Source: Gemmatimonadaceae bacterium
Lineage (GTDB): Bacteria > Gemmatimonadota > Gemmatimonadetes > Gemmatimonadales > Gemmatimonadaceae
DNA length: 64,000 nt
Assembly (NCBI GenBank): GCA_035533755.1
Contig: DATLTC010000067.1
Location: 1-64,000, forward strand
Reading direction: 5' to 3'
The translations under genes were made by a program, and so were the position numbers. This document shows, one piece after another, positions 14,460-23,703 of this stretch. The notes beneath the pieces were generated by a model. It searched no databases, was not told the DNA's origin, and saw only the letters and a program-made list of their open reading frames with translations. How positions within the stretch are numbered: the first letter of the stretch is position 1; every line of letters starts with the position of its first letter.

Positions 14460-17400
14460 TCACGGAACGATCCGGACGTTGAAGCCCCAGCTCAGCGTGT
14501 TGGGCAGGTTGGCGAACTCCATGCCCAGGCCGGCCGTGCTCGACGCGTACGCGAACTCCGGATCGACGTTCGGGATCTTCTTGGACGCAAGCAGATTGCG
14601 GCCAACGAACGCGATGTTCACCGACTGCGCCCAGAACCGATGCGCCTGGTTCGGGGTCAGGTCGTATCCAAGGCGCAGTTCGCGGAGCTTGAGATACGTC
14701 GCGCTGTAGATGAACGCCTCGTTGATCGCGAACAGCGACTGGTAGTAGTCCTCGGCCGTGCGGTTCACGGTGTTGGGCTGACCAGTGTTGCCGTCGATAC
14801 CCTGCACCACCACGCCGGGCTTGTTCCAGTCGACTTCGCGGCCCTTGATGGTGCTGGCCAGCACGCCCGTGTACTGCCCGAACATGTTGGTCACGCTGAA
14901 GATGCTGCCGCCCACGTGGTAGTCGAGCAGGCCGCTGAGGGTCCAACGCTTGTACTTGAACTCGTTGTTCCAGCTGCCGATCCAGAGCGGATTCACGTTG
15001 CCGAGCACCTTACGCGGTCCAATCTGCGGCAGACCGTTGAGGGTGATCAGCTTGTGGGTCGCGCTATCGCGCAGGAAGGTGTAGCCGAACAGCGTGCCGT
15101 ACGGCTGGCCCACGCGGGCCTCGACGTTCTGGTACCAGCTGCTGTTCAACACGATCGTCGTGAGCCCCGGATAGAGCGAGACGACCTTGTTGGCGTTGGT
15201 GGAGTAGTTGAACGTCGCGTTCCACTGGAAATTGTTGGTCTGGATGGGCGTGACGTTGAGCTGGGCCTCGAAGCCGGCGTTGACGATCTTGCCGGCGTTG
15301 ATGGACTTGTTCGCGAAGCCGGTGGTCGGCGCGAGCGTCAGATTGATGATCTGGTTGCGCGTCGCCTTGCGGTAGTAGCTCATGTCCAGGCTGGCGCGAT
15401 CGTCGAACAGCCCGAGCTCGACACCGGCCTCACCGGACTGCGTGATTTCGGGCTTGAGCGTGGGGTTGGAGATCGTGCTGGAAATGCTGTACAACGGCAG
15501 GCCGGAGAACTTGGCCGACGAGCCGCTGTACGTGGTGGCCAGCTGATACGGCGAGGCATCGGCGCCCACCTGGGCCACCGATCCGCGCAGCTTGAAGTAG
15601 CTCAGGAAGCTGGACTTGAGCGACGGGATCATGTTGGTGAGCACCAACGACGTGTTGACCGAGGGATAGAAGTACGAATTGTGTCCCCGGGGCAGCGTGG
15701 ACGACCAGTCGTTGCGGGCCGTGCCTTCCACCGTCCACCAATCATCCCACGTGAACGAGGCCGAACCGTAGGCGCTGTTCACCTGAAGGTTCTGGATGTT
15801 CTGGTTAAGGGTCGGGGTGATGGCGGCGTTGGACACGTTGTAGATCCACGGCACCGAGATGCCGGCCGTGCTCTGCGACGTGTAGTTGTACTGCGAGAAC
15901 CGGCGGTTGGCGCCGGCGATCACGTTGACCGCGAGGTGCGAATTCATGGTCTTGCGGAGCGTGGCCAGAACTTCGCTGTTGTTCTCGTTCCATCCGGTTT
16001 GCTGGAATGCAAACGCACCCGAGTACGCCGGGTCGGCGAAGTTCAGATTGCCGCCCGCCCACTCCTGCGACTGGTTGTAGTTGTAGATGTCCGAACCCGT
16101 GCGGGCCGTGACATCGAGCCAGTCGGTGAGCTTGTACGTGGCCGACACGTTGCCGATCATGCGGTTGCGCACGTCGTGCTCGGGATTGTCGTACTGGATC
16201 CAGAACGGATTGTTGTGATAGTTGTAGTTCCAGTTGTACAGCGAGCCGTTCGGCTGATAGAACTCGTGCCGGAGGGCGTTCATGTCCACCTGGCGGCCGA
16301 ACCACACGTAGAGGCCTTCCAGGATGCCGACGTTGTAGCCGGTGCCGGGTCGGTTCAGCGCCTGATTGTTGATGTAGTTCAGGCTGGCGCTGGTGCTCAG
16401 GCGGCTGCTCACCTGGAGCTGGCCGGAGAGCGCGGCGCTGAACTTCTGGAACGAGTTATTCGGGATGTAGCCCTTGGAATCGTCGGTGCCGACGGATACG
16501 CGCGCGCTGGCGCGATCGGTGCCGCCGCTGAACGACAGGTTGTTGTCGAACGTGCCACCCGTCTGGAAGAAGCTGCTCACGTTGTTCGGATGAGCAACCC
16601 ACGGACAACCGGTGGGGCACGTGAACTGGTCGATGATCCGGCCATCGAGGCGGGGACCGAAGCTCTGGTCGTTACCGTCCTGGATGCCGCCACCCTGGCC
16701 GTCGACGAAGCTGAACTGACCGCCGGCGCCCTGGCCGTACAGGTTCTGGAAGGTGGGCGTGATCGAGGGCGTGTCGAAGGAGTAGCTCGACGTGTACGAC
16801 GTGTTCACCTTGCCGCCGCTCGCGGAGCCGGTCTTGGTGGTGATGAGGATGACGCCGTTGGCGGCGCGCGATCCGTACAGCGCCGCGGCGTTCGGGCCCT
16901 TGAGCACCGTCACCGAGGCGATGTCATCGGGGTTGAGGTCGTTGATGGCCGACCCGAAGTCGTAGGCGCCGTTCACGCTGCCGCCACGATCGGCCGTCGA
17001 CACCGGAACGCCGTCCACGATGAACAGCGGGGTGTTGTTGCCGCCGATGGAGTTCGAGCCGCGGATGGTGATGTTGGACGACCCGCCTTGGGTACCCGAG
17101 CCGGTGATCGTCACGCCCGCCACCTTGCCGGCGAGCTCGTTGACCACGTTGGCGTCGTGCGTACTGTTGAGCACGCCGCTCGACACCTGCTGCTGCGCGG
17201 TACCCAGTTGGCTCTTTTCCATCTGGACGCCGAGCGCGGTCACGACCACGCCCGACAGCACGTTGGGCAGCGTCGTGAGCACGAAGTCCTGCTCCACGGA
17301 GCCACCAGCCGCCAGCGTGACCTGCACGGTCTTGGGCGAGTAGCCCACGCGCCGCACGGTCACCGCCACCGAGCCGCTGGGCACTCGCGCGCCGGGGACC

Positions 17401-17600
17401 TGGATGGAGTAGAGGCCGCCGTCATCGGTGTATGCACCGATGCCCAGCGACGGGATGCTCACGCTCGCCAGGGGCAGCGGGGCGCCGTTATCCGACGTCA
17501 CGCGCCCGGTGATTCTGGCCGCACCCTGAGCGGACGCCGACGCTGCACAGAGCGCGAGACCCGCCGTTGCGGTGAGTAGTGTTCGAAGCAAACTCCTCAT
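14460..17600 (-). CDS. SusC/RagA family TonB-dependent outer-membrane transporter
   Basis: The start at 17600 follows GGAGGGGTGC and opens a signal peptide (MRSLLRTLLTATAGLALCAASASAQ); an upstream in-frame ATG has no such support. The 1046-residue precursor has a carboxypeptidase-regulatory-like domain (about 25-105, ITGRVTSDNGAPLPLASVSIP), a plug domain (about 120-235) with SNITIRGSNSIGGNNTPLFIVDGVP and DDIASVTVLKGPNAAALYGSRAANGVI, the SusC signature region, and then a long beta-barrel ending in VRIVP. It imports large nutrients using TonB energy, with SusD as lid. The 614-nt region upstream must hold the promoter. No ECF sigma or anti-sigma pair is adjacent, unlike many Bacteroidota loci. 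Confidence 0.95.
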   Translation of the reverse strand: MRSLLRTLLTATAGLALCAASASAQGAARITGRVTSDNGAPLPLASVSIPSLGIGAYTDDGGLYSIQVPGARVPSGSVAVTVRRVGYSPKTVQVTLAAGGSVEQDFVLTTLPNVLSGVVVTALGVQMEKSQLGTAQQQVSSGVLNSTHDANVVNELAGKVAGVTITGSGTQGGSSNITIRGSNSIGGNNTPLFIVDGVPVSTADRGGSVNGAYDFGSAINDLNPDDIASVTVLKGPNAAALYGSRAANGVILITTKTGSASGGKVNTSYTSSYSFDTPSITPTFQNLYGQGAGGQFSFVDGQGGGIQDGNDQSFGPRLDGRIIDQFTCPTGCPWVAHPNNVSSFFQTGGTFDNNLSFSGGTDRASARVSVGTDDSKGYIPNNSFQKFSAALSGQLQVSSRLSTSASLNYINNQALNRPGTGYNVGILEGLYVWFGRQVDMNALRHEFYQPNGSLYNWNYNYHNNPFWIQYDNPEHDVRNRMIGNVSATYKLTDWLDVTARTGSDIYNYNQSQEWAGGNLNFADPAYSGAFAFQQTGWNENNSEVLATLRKTMNSHLAVNVIAGANRRFSQYNYTSQSTAGISVPWIYNVSNAAITPTLNQNIQNLQVNSAYGSASFTWDDWWTVEGTARNDWSSTLPRGHNSYFYPSVNTSLVLTNMIPSLKSSFLSYFKLRGSVAQVGADASPYQLATTYSGSSAKFSGLPLYSISSTISNPTLKPEITQSGEAGVELGLFDDRASLDMSYYRKATRNQIINLTLAPTTGFANKSINAGKIVNAGFEAQLNVTPIQTNNFQWNATFNYSTNANKVVSLYPGLTTIVLNSSWYQNVEARVGQPYGTLFGYTFLRDSATHKLITLNGLPQIGPRKVLGNVNPLWIGSWNNEFKYKRWTLSGLLDYHVGGSIFSVTNMFGQYTGVLASTIKGREVDWNKPGVVVQGIDGNTGQPNTVNRTAEDYYQSLFAINEAFIYSATYLKLRELRLGYDLTPNQAHRFWAQSVNIAFVGRNLLASKKIPNVDPEFAYASSTAGLGMEFANLPNTLSWGFNVRIVP

Positions 17601-18214
17601 GCACCCCTCCGAGTGATGGGGTAGTGATTGAAAAGCGCAAACCACACGGAAGCCGTCGCCGGCCCGTGCGTGCGCTTACCCTTGCCGTTCAAGCGCTCTC
17701 GCGCGATCGGCAACCTGCCGGGAACCGCCGCCGTCATCAGCAATGCTGAATTCGGCGAAATTGTCCGATTCTCTGTCCGGCGTCTGAATGGTTTGTCATT
17801 CGACCAGTAAACCCCTGTGGTACAGTGCCCCGTCACAAAAAAGTGGGTGCGTCGTGGCACTCTTTACACATTCATCTAGTTGCGCCTTGGGGCACCCACA
17901 TTTGTCCGGGGCCAGTGGAGCGCCGGTCCAAATTATGTAAGTGCTTTTTCACCATGACGTTGTGGCGCAGAAAGTCGGCGCGAATCGCGATGATTTCGCC
18001 CCGCGGCTGGACGGCAGCCGGCAGATCCCGCAGCGGTGGCGAAATCGCAAATTCTGCCCCGAAATCCGGCAGTTGGCCGTTCAATATTCATACGGCCACC
18101 GATCTGGACTATATGTCATCGTGACCGATACCGGAGCTATTATGTCGGCTGCTCAGATAAGTGACACCGCAGAACGCGCCGATCGCCGGCCAATCAGGAC
18201 GCCACGCACCGATC
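17601..18214. other. Long intergenic region upstream of susC and downstream of paaZ
   Basis: This 614-nt stretch is visibly more AT-rich than its surroundings between about 17730 and 18170. It must contain the susC promoter on the minus strand. A CATAAT-like box near 17939-17934 (minus strand) is the best -10 candidate, but it has no good -35. A 9-nt inverted pair GATTTCGCC/GGCGAAATC lies near 17990-18040, and GTGGGTGC/GCACCCAC near 17850-17900. Short open frames here have no recognisable homology and poor codon usage; I see no supported gene. Confidence 0.5.
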
Positions 18215-20257
18215 TCAGGCCGCCTGACGGCGCACCAGCGTGAGGATCGTGTACAGCGCCACGGGTTCATCGTGCTGGTTGCGCACGTCCACGTCCCAGG
18301 CCACCACGCCCTGCGGGATCCCGCCGGCGGGCGTCTCCTTGGCCGTCTTCTGCTTGCAGGTGAGGCGCACCTGGATGGTGTCGCCGATGTACACCGGCTT
18401 CACGAACCGCAGGTTGTCCAGGCCGTAGTTGGCCAGCACGGGCCCGGGCGCCGGATCCACGAACAGGCCCGCCGCCGCCGAGACCACGAAGTAGCCGTGC
18501 ACCACGCGCTTGTCGAAGATCGAGGCGCGGGCCGCGTCGTCGTCCATGTGCGCGTAGAAGAAATCGCCGCTCAGCTCGGCGAACGCCATCACGTCCGCCT
18601 CGGTGATCGTGCGGCTGCCGGTGACGAGCGTCTCGCCGATCTCCAACTGCTCGAAATACTTCCGGAACGGATGCACGCCGCCGCGCCGCTGCTCGGCGCC
18701 CGGCATCCACTGGTCCATCACCTGCGTGAGCACGGTGGGCGAGCCCTGCACCGCCGTGCGCTGCATGTAGTGCAGCACGCCGCGCACCCCGCCCATCTCC
18801 TCGCCGCCGCCGGCACGCCCGGGGCCGCCGTGCACCAGGTTGGGCAGCGGCGATCCGTGCCCCGTGCTCTCCCTGGCGCTGGTGCGATCGAGCACCATGA
18901 TCCGGCCGTGATACGGGGCCACGCCCAGCACCACCTGCCGCGCCACGCCGCTGCTGGCGGTGAACAGCGAGCCGCACAGGCTGCCGCGCCCCAGTTTGGC
19001 CAGCTCGACGGCCTCCTCGAGGTTGGCGTACGGCATCACCGTATTCACGGGCCCGAACGCCTCGACGTCGTGCGGCTCGTGGTGCGCGAAGGGCGCGTCA
19101 CAGACCAGCAGGATGGGAGCGAAGAACGCCCCCTGGTCGCGGTCGGCGCCAACCACTTCGAAGTCGGACTCGCCGCCGTATACGAGCTCGCCCGCCTGGC
19201 GGAGCTGCGCCGTCTTCTCGCCCACGTCGCGCACCTGCCCGCGGCTGGCCAGCGGGCCCATGCGCACGCCCTCCACGCGCGGATCGCCGATCGTGACTTT
19301 TCCGAGCCGGGCACGCAGCGCGTTGACGACATCCTGCTCCATGCCGCGCGGCACGATGGTGCGGCGGATGGCGGTGCACTTCTGCCCCGCCTTCACGGTC
19401 ATCTCGCGCACCACTTCCTTGATGAAGAGATCGAACTCCTCCGTGCCCGGCGCCGCGTCGGGCCCGAGGATGGAGCAGTTGAGCGAGTCGGCCTCCATGT
19501 TGAACCGCACCGCGTGCTCGACGATGGCGGGACTCTCCTTGAGCATGCGCCCGGTGGCGGCCGATCCGGTGAACGCCACCGCGTCCTGGCATTCCAGGTG
19601 GGAGAGCAGATCGCCGGCGCTGCCGCAGATGAGCTGCAGCGCGCCGTCGGGGAGGATGCCGGACTCAATCATCGTACGGACCATCGCCTCGGTGAGGAAC
19701 GAGGTGACCGTGGCCGGCTTGACGATGGCCGGCATGCCGGCCAGAAACGTGGGGGCGAGCTTCTCTAGCATGCCCCAGCACGGGAAATTGAAGGCGTTGA
19801 TGTGCACGGCCACGCCCTCGAGCGGCACGCACAGGTGGCGGGCCACGAAGGTGCCGTGCTTGGACAGCGGCTCCATGGCGCCGTCCACGTAGAAGGTCTC
19901 GTTGGGAAAGTCGCGCCGGCCGCGGCTGCCATAGGCGAAGAAGGTGCCGATGCCGCCCTCGATGTCGATCCAGGAATCCTGCGTGGTAGCGCCGGTGGCG
20001 GCCGAGATCTCGTAGAAGCGGTCCTTGCGCTCCATCAGGTACTGCGCCATCGCCTTGAGCATGCGGGCGCGCTCGTGGAAGGTCATGGCGCGGAGCTTGG
20101 GGCCGCCCACGCGCCGCGCGTAGGCGGCCATCGCCTCGAAGTCCAGACCGCTGCTCGTGGCCTCGCCGATCTTCTCGCCGGTCACGGCGTGGAAGAGCTC
20201 GGTGGGCGTGCCGGTGCCGGTGATCCACTGGCCGAGCGCGTAGTTCTGCAGCTTCAT
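18215..20257 (-). CDS. paaZ: Bifunctional ring-opening enzyme PaaZ (oxepin-CoA hydrolase / semialdehyde dehydrogenase)
   Basis: From the ATG at 20257 the product is 680 residues, matching PaaZ. It opens oxepin-CoA by hydrolysis and oxidises the resulting semialdehyde to 3-oxo-5,6-dehydrosuberyl-CoA, the ring-cleavage step of aerobic phenylacetate degradation. The N-terminal aldehyde dehydrogenase (1-520) shows INAFNFPCWGMLEKLAP, VAFTGSAATG and the catalytic Cys in KAGQKCTAIRRT. The C-terminal MaoC-like hotdog hydratase (about 545-680) shows ADVMAFAELSGDFFYAHMD with the catalytic Asp and His. The start overlaps the paaY stop (ATGA), so it is the last gene of the paaGHIJYZ chain. Cytoplasmic. 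Confidence 0.97.
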   Translation of the reverse strand: MKLQNYALGQWITGTGTPTELFHAVTGEKIGEATSSGLDFEAMAAYARRVGGPKLRAMTFHERARMLKAMAQYLMERKDRFYEISAATGATTQDSWIDIEGGIGTFFAYGSRGRRDFPNETFYVDGAMEPLSKHGTFVARHLCVPLEGVAVHINAFNFPCWGMLEKLAPTFLAGMPAIVKPATVTSFLTEAMVRTMIESGILPDGALQLICGSAGDLLSHLECQDAVAFTGSAATGRMLKESPAIVEHAVRFNMEADSLNCSILGPDAAPGTEEFDLFIKEVVREMTVKAGQKCTAIRRTIVPRGMEQDVVNALRARLGKVTIGDPRVEGVRMGPLASRGQVRDVGEKTAQLRQAGELVYGGESDFEVVGADRDQGAFFAPILLVCDAPFAHHEPHDVEAFGPVNTVMPYANLEEAVELAKLGRGSLCGSLFTASSGVARQVVLGVAPYHGRIMVLDRTSARESTGHGSPLPNLVHGGPGRAGGGEEMGGVRGVLHYMQRTAVQGSPTVLTQVMDQWMPGAEQRRGGVHPFRKYFEQLEIGETLVTGSRTITEADVMAFAELSGDFFYAHMDDDAARASIFDKRVVHGYFVVSAAAGLFVDPAPGPVLANYGLDNLRFVKPVYIGDTIQVRLTCKQKTAKETPAGGIPQGVVAWDVDVRNQHDEPVALYTILTLVRRQAA

Positions 20258-20853
20258 GGGCGGTTCCTCGTCTCGTTCCACGTCCGGTAGTTGCGCTCCT
20301 GCTCCTGCCGGTCGGCGGGCACGTCGCGCAGCGGCTCGCAGGGCATCCACCCGGCGCGCATGCGCGCCGGCAGCGCGTGATAGACCCGCGTGCCGTCGGT
20401 CTTCCACGCCAGCATCTCGTCGGTCACGTCCTTCACGATGCGGGCCGGGTTGCCCACCACGACCTTGCGCGGCGGGATCTCCATGTTGGCGGGCACGAAG
20501 CAGAGCGCTCCCACGATGCAGCCGGCGCCGATCACGGCGTGGTCCATGACCACGGCGTTGATGCCGAGCAGCACGTTCTCCCCCAGGCGGCCGCCGTGCA
20601 GCACCGAACCGTGTCCCATGTGCGCGCTGTCGTCGAGCACGGCGGTGGCGCCCGGGAAGGCATGGATGGTGCAGTTCTCCTGAACGTTGCAGCCGTGTCC
20701 GATGACGACGCCGCCCCAATCGCCGCGAACGGCGGCGCCCGGTCCCACGTACACGTCGCGTCCGATGATCACGTTGCCGGTGACCGCCGCCTGCGGATGG
20801 ACGAACGCGGACTCGTGCACGACGGGAACGAACCCTTCGAACGCGTAGATCAC
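20254..20853 (-). CDS. paaY: PaaY hexapeptide-repeat thioesterase of phenylacetate degradation
   Basis: The 199-residue protein is a left-handed beta-helix of the gamma-carbonic anhydrase/PaaY family. Hexapeptide repeats run through VTGNVIIGRDVYVGPGAAVRG, then HAFPG, AHMGHGSVLHGG and AVIGAGCIVGA, with the metal-binding His residues in this set. PaaY hydrolyses dead-end CoA thioesters formed when the epoxide pathway stalls, protecting the CoA pool. The start is GTG at 20853, overlapping the thiolase stop as GTGA. Its C-terminus overlaps the paaZ start by 4 nt. The position between paaJ and paaZ supports PaaY over a generic carbonic anhydrase. Confidence 0.93.
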   Translation of the reverse strand: MIYAFEGFVPVVHESAFVHPQAAVTGNVIIGRDVYVGPGAAVRGDWGGVVIGHGCNVQENCTIHAFPGATAVLDDSAHMGHGSVLHGGRLGENVLLGINAVVMDHAVIGAGCIVGALCFVPANMEIPPRKVVVGNPARIVKDVTDEMLAWKTDGTRVYHALPARMRAGWMPCEPLRDVPADRQEQERNYRTWNETRNRP

Positions 20854-22061
20854 GCGCGCTCCAGCACCATCGCCATGCCCTGCCCCACGCCGATGCACAT
20901 GGTGCAGAGCGCGTAGCGGGTGTTGGTGCGCTCGAGTTCGCGCGTGGCGGTGAGCGCCAATCGGGCGCCCGACATGCCCAGCGGATGGCCGAGGGCGATG
21001 GCGCCGCCGTTGGGATTCACGCGCGGGTCGTCGTCGGCCAGGCCGAACTCGCGCAGGCAGGCGAGCGACTGCGCCGCGAAGGCTTCGTTCAGCTCGATGA
21101 CGTCCATCTGGTCGAGCGTGATACCAGCCAGGGCGAGGGCGCGCCGCGTGGACGGCACCGGCCCCATGCCCATGATGCGCGGCTCGACGCCGGCGGCGGC
21201 GGCGGCGACCACGCGGGCGCGGGGCGTGAACTGGAATTCCTTGACGGCGCGCTCCGAGGCGATGAGCAGCGCCGCGGCGCCGTCGTTGAGCCCCGAGGCG
21301 TTGCCGGCGGTGACCGTGCCCTTGCCGTCGGTGCGGAAGGCGGGGCGCAGCTTGGCCAGCCCCTCGCGCGTGGTCTCGGGGCGGATGAACTCGTCGTGCT
21401 CCACGCGCACCGGCGGGCCCTTGCGCTGCGCGATCTCCACGGGGGCGATCTCCACGGCCAGGCGCCCCGAGGCGCGCGCCGCGGCGGCCTTCTGCTGCGA
21501 CCGCGCGGCAAACGCATCCTGGTCGTCGCGCGACACGCCGAACTGCTCGGCCACGTTCTCCGCCGTCTGCCCCATGGAATCGGTGCCGTACCTGGCCTGC
21601 ATGAGGGGATTCACGAACCGCCAGCCCAGGCTCGTGTCGAACAGCTGCATGTCGCGGGCGAAGGGCTTGGCGCCCTTGGAGAGCACGTACGGGGCGCGGG
21701 TCATGCTCTCCACGCCGCCGGCCACGTAGAGGTCGCCCTCGCCGAGCTTCACGCCGCGGGCGGCGCTGGCCACGGCGCTGAGGCCGGAGGCGCAGAGGCG
21801 GTTGATGGTCTCGCCGGGCACGCTCACCGGCACGCCGGCCAGCAGCAGCGCCATGCGGGCCACATTGCGGTTGTCGTCGCCGGCCTGATTGGCGCACCCC
21901 AGGATCACGTCGGCGATGCGCGCCGGATCCACCGACGGATGGCGCGCCAGCAGCGCCGCGATCGCGTGGGCGGCCAGGTCGTCGGCCCGCACGTCGCTCA
22001 GCGCGCCGCCCAGCGTGCCGATGGGAGTGCGCAGGCCGTCGACGATGAAAGCGTCGGTCAT
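20850..22061 (-). CDS. paaJ: 3-oxoadipyl-CoA / 3-oxo-5,6-dehydrosuberyl-CoA thiolase
   Basis: This 403-residue type II thiolase has the full catalytic set: the acyl-carrying Cys in NRLCASGLSAV (about residue 90), His in ALGHPLGMSGARL and the second Cys in CTMCIGVGQGMA. DGLRTPIGTLGGALS at the N-terminus and ELNEAFAAQSLACLREF are typical of the PaaJ/PcaF group. It performs the two thiolytic steps of the phenylacetate pathway, releasing acetyl-CoA and finally succinyl-CoA. The ATG at 22061 overlaps the paaI stop (ATGA) and the stop overlaps the paaY start (GTGA). The gene context decides the PaaJ name over a general acetyl-CoA acetyltransferase. Confidence 0.95.
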   Translation of the reverse strand: MTDAFIVDGLRTPIGTLGGALSDVRADDLAAHAIAALLARHPSVDPARIADVILGCANQAGDDNRNVARMALLLAGVPVSVPGETINRLCASGLSAVASAARGVKLGEGDLYVAGGVESMTRAPYVLSKGAKPFARDMQLFDTSLGWRFVNPLMQARYGTDSMGQTAENVAEQFGVSRDDQDAFAARSQQKAAAARASGRLAVEIAPVEIAQRKGPPVRVEHDEFIRPETTREGLAKLRPAFRTDGKGTVTAGNASGLNDGAAALLIASERAVKEFQFTPRARVVAAAAAGVEPRIMGMGPVPSTRRALALAGITLDQMDVIELNEAFAAQSLACLREFGLADDDPRVNPNGGAIALGHPLGMSGARLALTATRELERTNTRYALCTMCIGVGQGMAMVLERA

Positions 22062-22510
22062 GGGGTGGCGGGTTGAGGGAGGTGCGATTGCCGGGTGCGG
22101 TACACGGTGCCCCGGAAGAGTGCCACGGCGACCCCGGCCTCGTTGCGCACGGTGACCGTGTAGAAGGCCACGCGATTGGCGGCGCTGTCCTCCACCGCGA
22201 TCGCGGTGAGGATGTTGCCGGGGTGCACCGCCACCGGATAGCCGATGCTGTTCTCGATGCTCACGGTGACGCGCCCGTTGGTGTTGGAGGCGAACGCGAG
22301 CGCGCTGTCGGCCAGCGAGTACACGATGCCGCCGTGCGACACGCCGAAGCCGTTCACCATCTCGCCGCGGACCTTCATGCGGAGCGAGCAGCGCCCGGGG
22401 GCGAGATCGATCAGCTCCACCCCCAGCCAGCGGCTGAACTCGTCGCGGGCCAGCATCCCGCGCACCACGGTCTCGGCGAGCGCCTGCTCCGCCGACCCGG
22501 CCGCGGTCAC
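22058..22510 (-). CDS. paaI: PaaI hotdog-fold acyl-CoA thioesterase
   Basis: The 150-residue protein is a single hotdog domain of the PaaI type. The motif VSHGGIVYSLADSALAFASNT holds the conserved HGG and the catalytic Asp. PaaI cleaves hydroxyphenylacetyl-CoA and related thioesters to rescue CoA during phenylacetate breakdown. The start is GTG at 22510, inside the paaH stop (GTGA), and the stop overlaps the paaJ start (ATGA). The coupling chain and neighbours make the PaaI role firm. Confidence 0.94.
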   Translation of the reverse strand: MTAAGSAEQALAETVVRGMLARDEFSRWLGVELIDLAPGRCSLRMKVRGEMVNGFGVSHGGIVYSLADSALAFASNTNGRVTVSIENSIGYPVAVHPGNILTAIAVEDSAANRVAFYTVTVRNEAGVAVALFRGTVYRTRQSHLPQPATP

Positions 22511-23703
22511 TGGAGAATTCTCCGCGCTTCCTTGGCGAGGCGCCGCAGGAGCGGGCTCGGCCGGTAGCGATCCTCGCCGTATTCTTCCTGGAGGGCGGTG
22601 ATGCGCTGGAGGACGGCGCGCACGCCGATCTCGTCGCCCCAGGCGAGCAGGCCCTTGGGGTAGTTCACGCCCGTCGTCATCGCCCGCTCGATGTCGGCGG
22701 CCGTGGCCACGCGCAGATGCAGCGCGTCGACGGCCTCATTGACCAGCATGGCGACGACCCGGTCCACGACGCGCTTGGCGAGCGCGGCGTCGCGGGTGGG
22801 AGTGGGAGCGGCGGCGCCGTCGCGGTAGTCGTAGTAGCCGCGCCGGGTCTTGCGGCCCAGCCGCCCCGCCTCGACCAGCCGCCGCTGGGTGAGCGCGGGA
22901 CGATAGCGGGGATCGTAGTACATGGCTTCGAACACCGAGCAGGTGACGGCGTAGTTCACGTCGTTGCCGATGAAGTCCATGAGCTCGAACGGGCCCATTT
23001 TGAAACCCGCGGTGTCGCGCAGGGCCCAGTCGATGGTGGCGTAATCGGCGATGCCCTCTTCGGCGATGCGCAGCGCTTCGCCGTAGAACGGGCGCGCGAT
23101 GCGATTGACGATGAATCCCGGCGTGTCGGCAGCGACGACGGTGGTCTTGCCCCACCCGTCGATGAACCGCCGGGCCTCGGCGGTGACCGCCGGATCGCTG
23201 GTGATGGCGCCGACGATCTCGACGAGCGGCATCACCGGAGCCGGATTGAAGAAGTGGATGCCCACGACGCGCCCGGCCTGCGTGCACGCCGAAGAGAGCG
23301 CGGCCACCGACAGGGACGATGTGTTGGTGGCCAGCACGGCGTCGGGCGCGACGACGCGTTCGAGGGCCGAGAACACGGCCTTCTTGAGGGTGAGGTCTTC
23401 GAGAATCGCCTCGACGACGAGCCCGCAGGGCGCGAACCGCGCCCACTCGGCCTCGCCGATTCCGGCCACCCATGTGACGCGGGCGAGCGCGGCGGCCGCC
23501 TGTTCGCGGCTGAGTGTGCCTTTGTCGACCTGGCGGGTGAGGGATGCGTCGAGCGCGGCGCGCGCACGATCGAGCGCGCCCGGAATCGCATCGGAGAGGA
23601 TGACGGAATGGCCGCGCGTGGCGGCCACCTGCGCGATCCCGGCGCCCATCGCGCCGGCGCCCACCACGCCCACTACCGTGTCGGCCCCGAGCGGCATGGT
23701 CAT
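22507..23703 (-). CDS. paaH: 3-hydroxyadipyl-CoA dehydrogenase
   Basis: The 398-residue protein has an NAD-binding 3HCDH_N domain (GVVGAGAMGAGIAQVAATRGH, residues 11-31, and GIHFFNPAPVMPLVEIV with the catalytic His). A 3HCDH domain (about 190-285, ADTPGFIVNRIARPFYGEAL and GPFELMDFIGNDVN) follows, and a second, shorter 3HCDH domain lies near the C-terminus (NEAVDALHLRVATAADIERAMTTGV, in part). This is the PaaH layout, a little shorter than the 475-residue E. coli protein. It oxidises 3-hydroxyadipyl-CoA to 3-oxoadipyl-CoA. The start overlaps the paaG stop (ATGA) and the stop overlaps the paaI start. Confidence 0.94.
   Translation of the reverse strand: MTMPLGADTVVGVVGAGAMGAGIAQVAATRGHSVILSDAIPGALDRARAALDASLTRQVDKGTLSREQAAAALARVTWVAGIGEAEWARFAPCGLVVEAILEDLTLKKAVFSALERVVAPDAVLATNTSSLSVAALSSACTQAGRVVGIHFFNPAPVMPLVEIVGAITSDPAVTAEARRFIDGWGKTTVVAADTPGFIVNRIARPFYGEALRIAEEGIADYATIDWALRDTAGFKMGPFELMDFIGNDVNYAVTCSVFEAMYYDPRYRPALTQRRLVEAGRLGRKTRRGYYDYRDGAAAPTPTRDAALAKRVVDRVVAMLVNEAVDALHLRVATAADIERAMTTGVNYPKGLLAWGDEIGVRAVLQRITALQEEYGEDRYRPSPLLRRLAKEARRILQ

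Noticed and set aside
14412-17579. Plus-strand open frame opposite the SusC gene
   Set aside because: Composition is that of an antisense shadow; SusC on the minus strand is unambiguous.
17597-17860. Minus-strand frame of 87 codons upstream of susC
   Set aside because: No homology, no ribosome site and mixed codon usage; it overlaps the region needed for the susC promoter.
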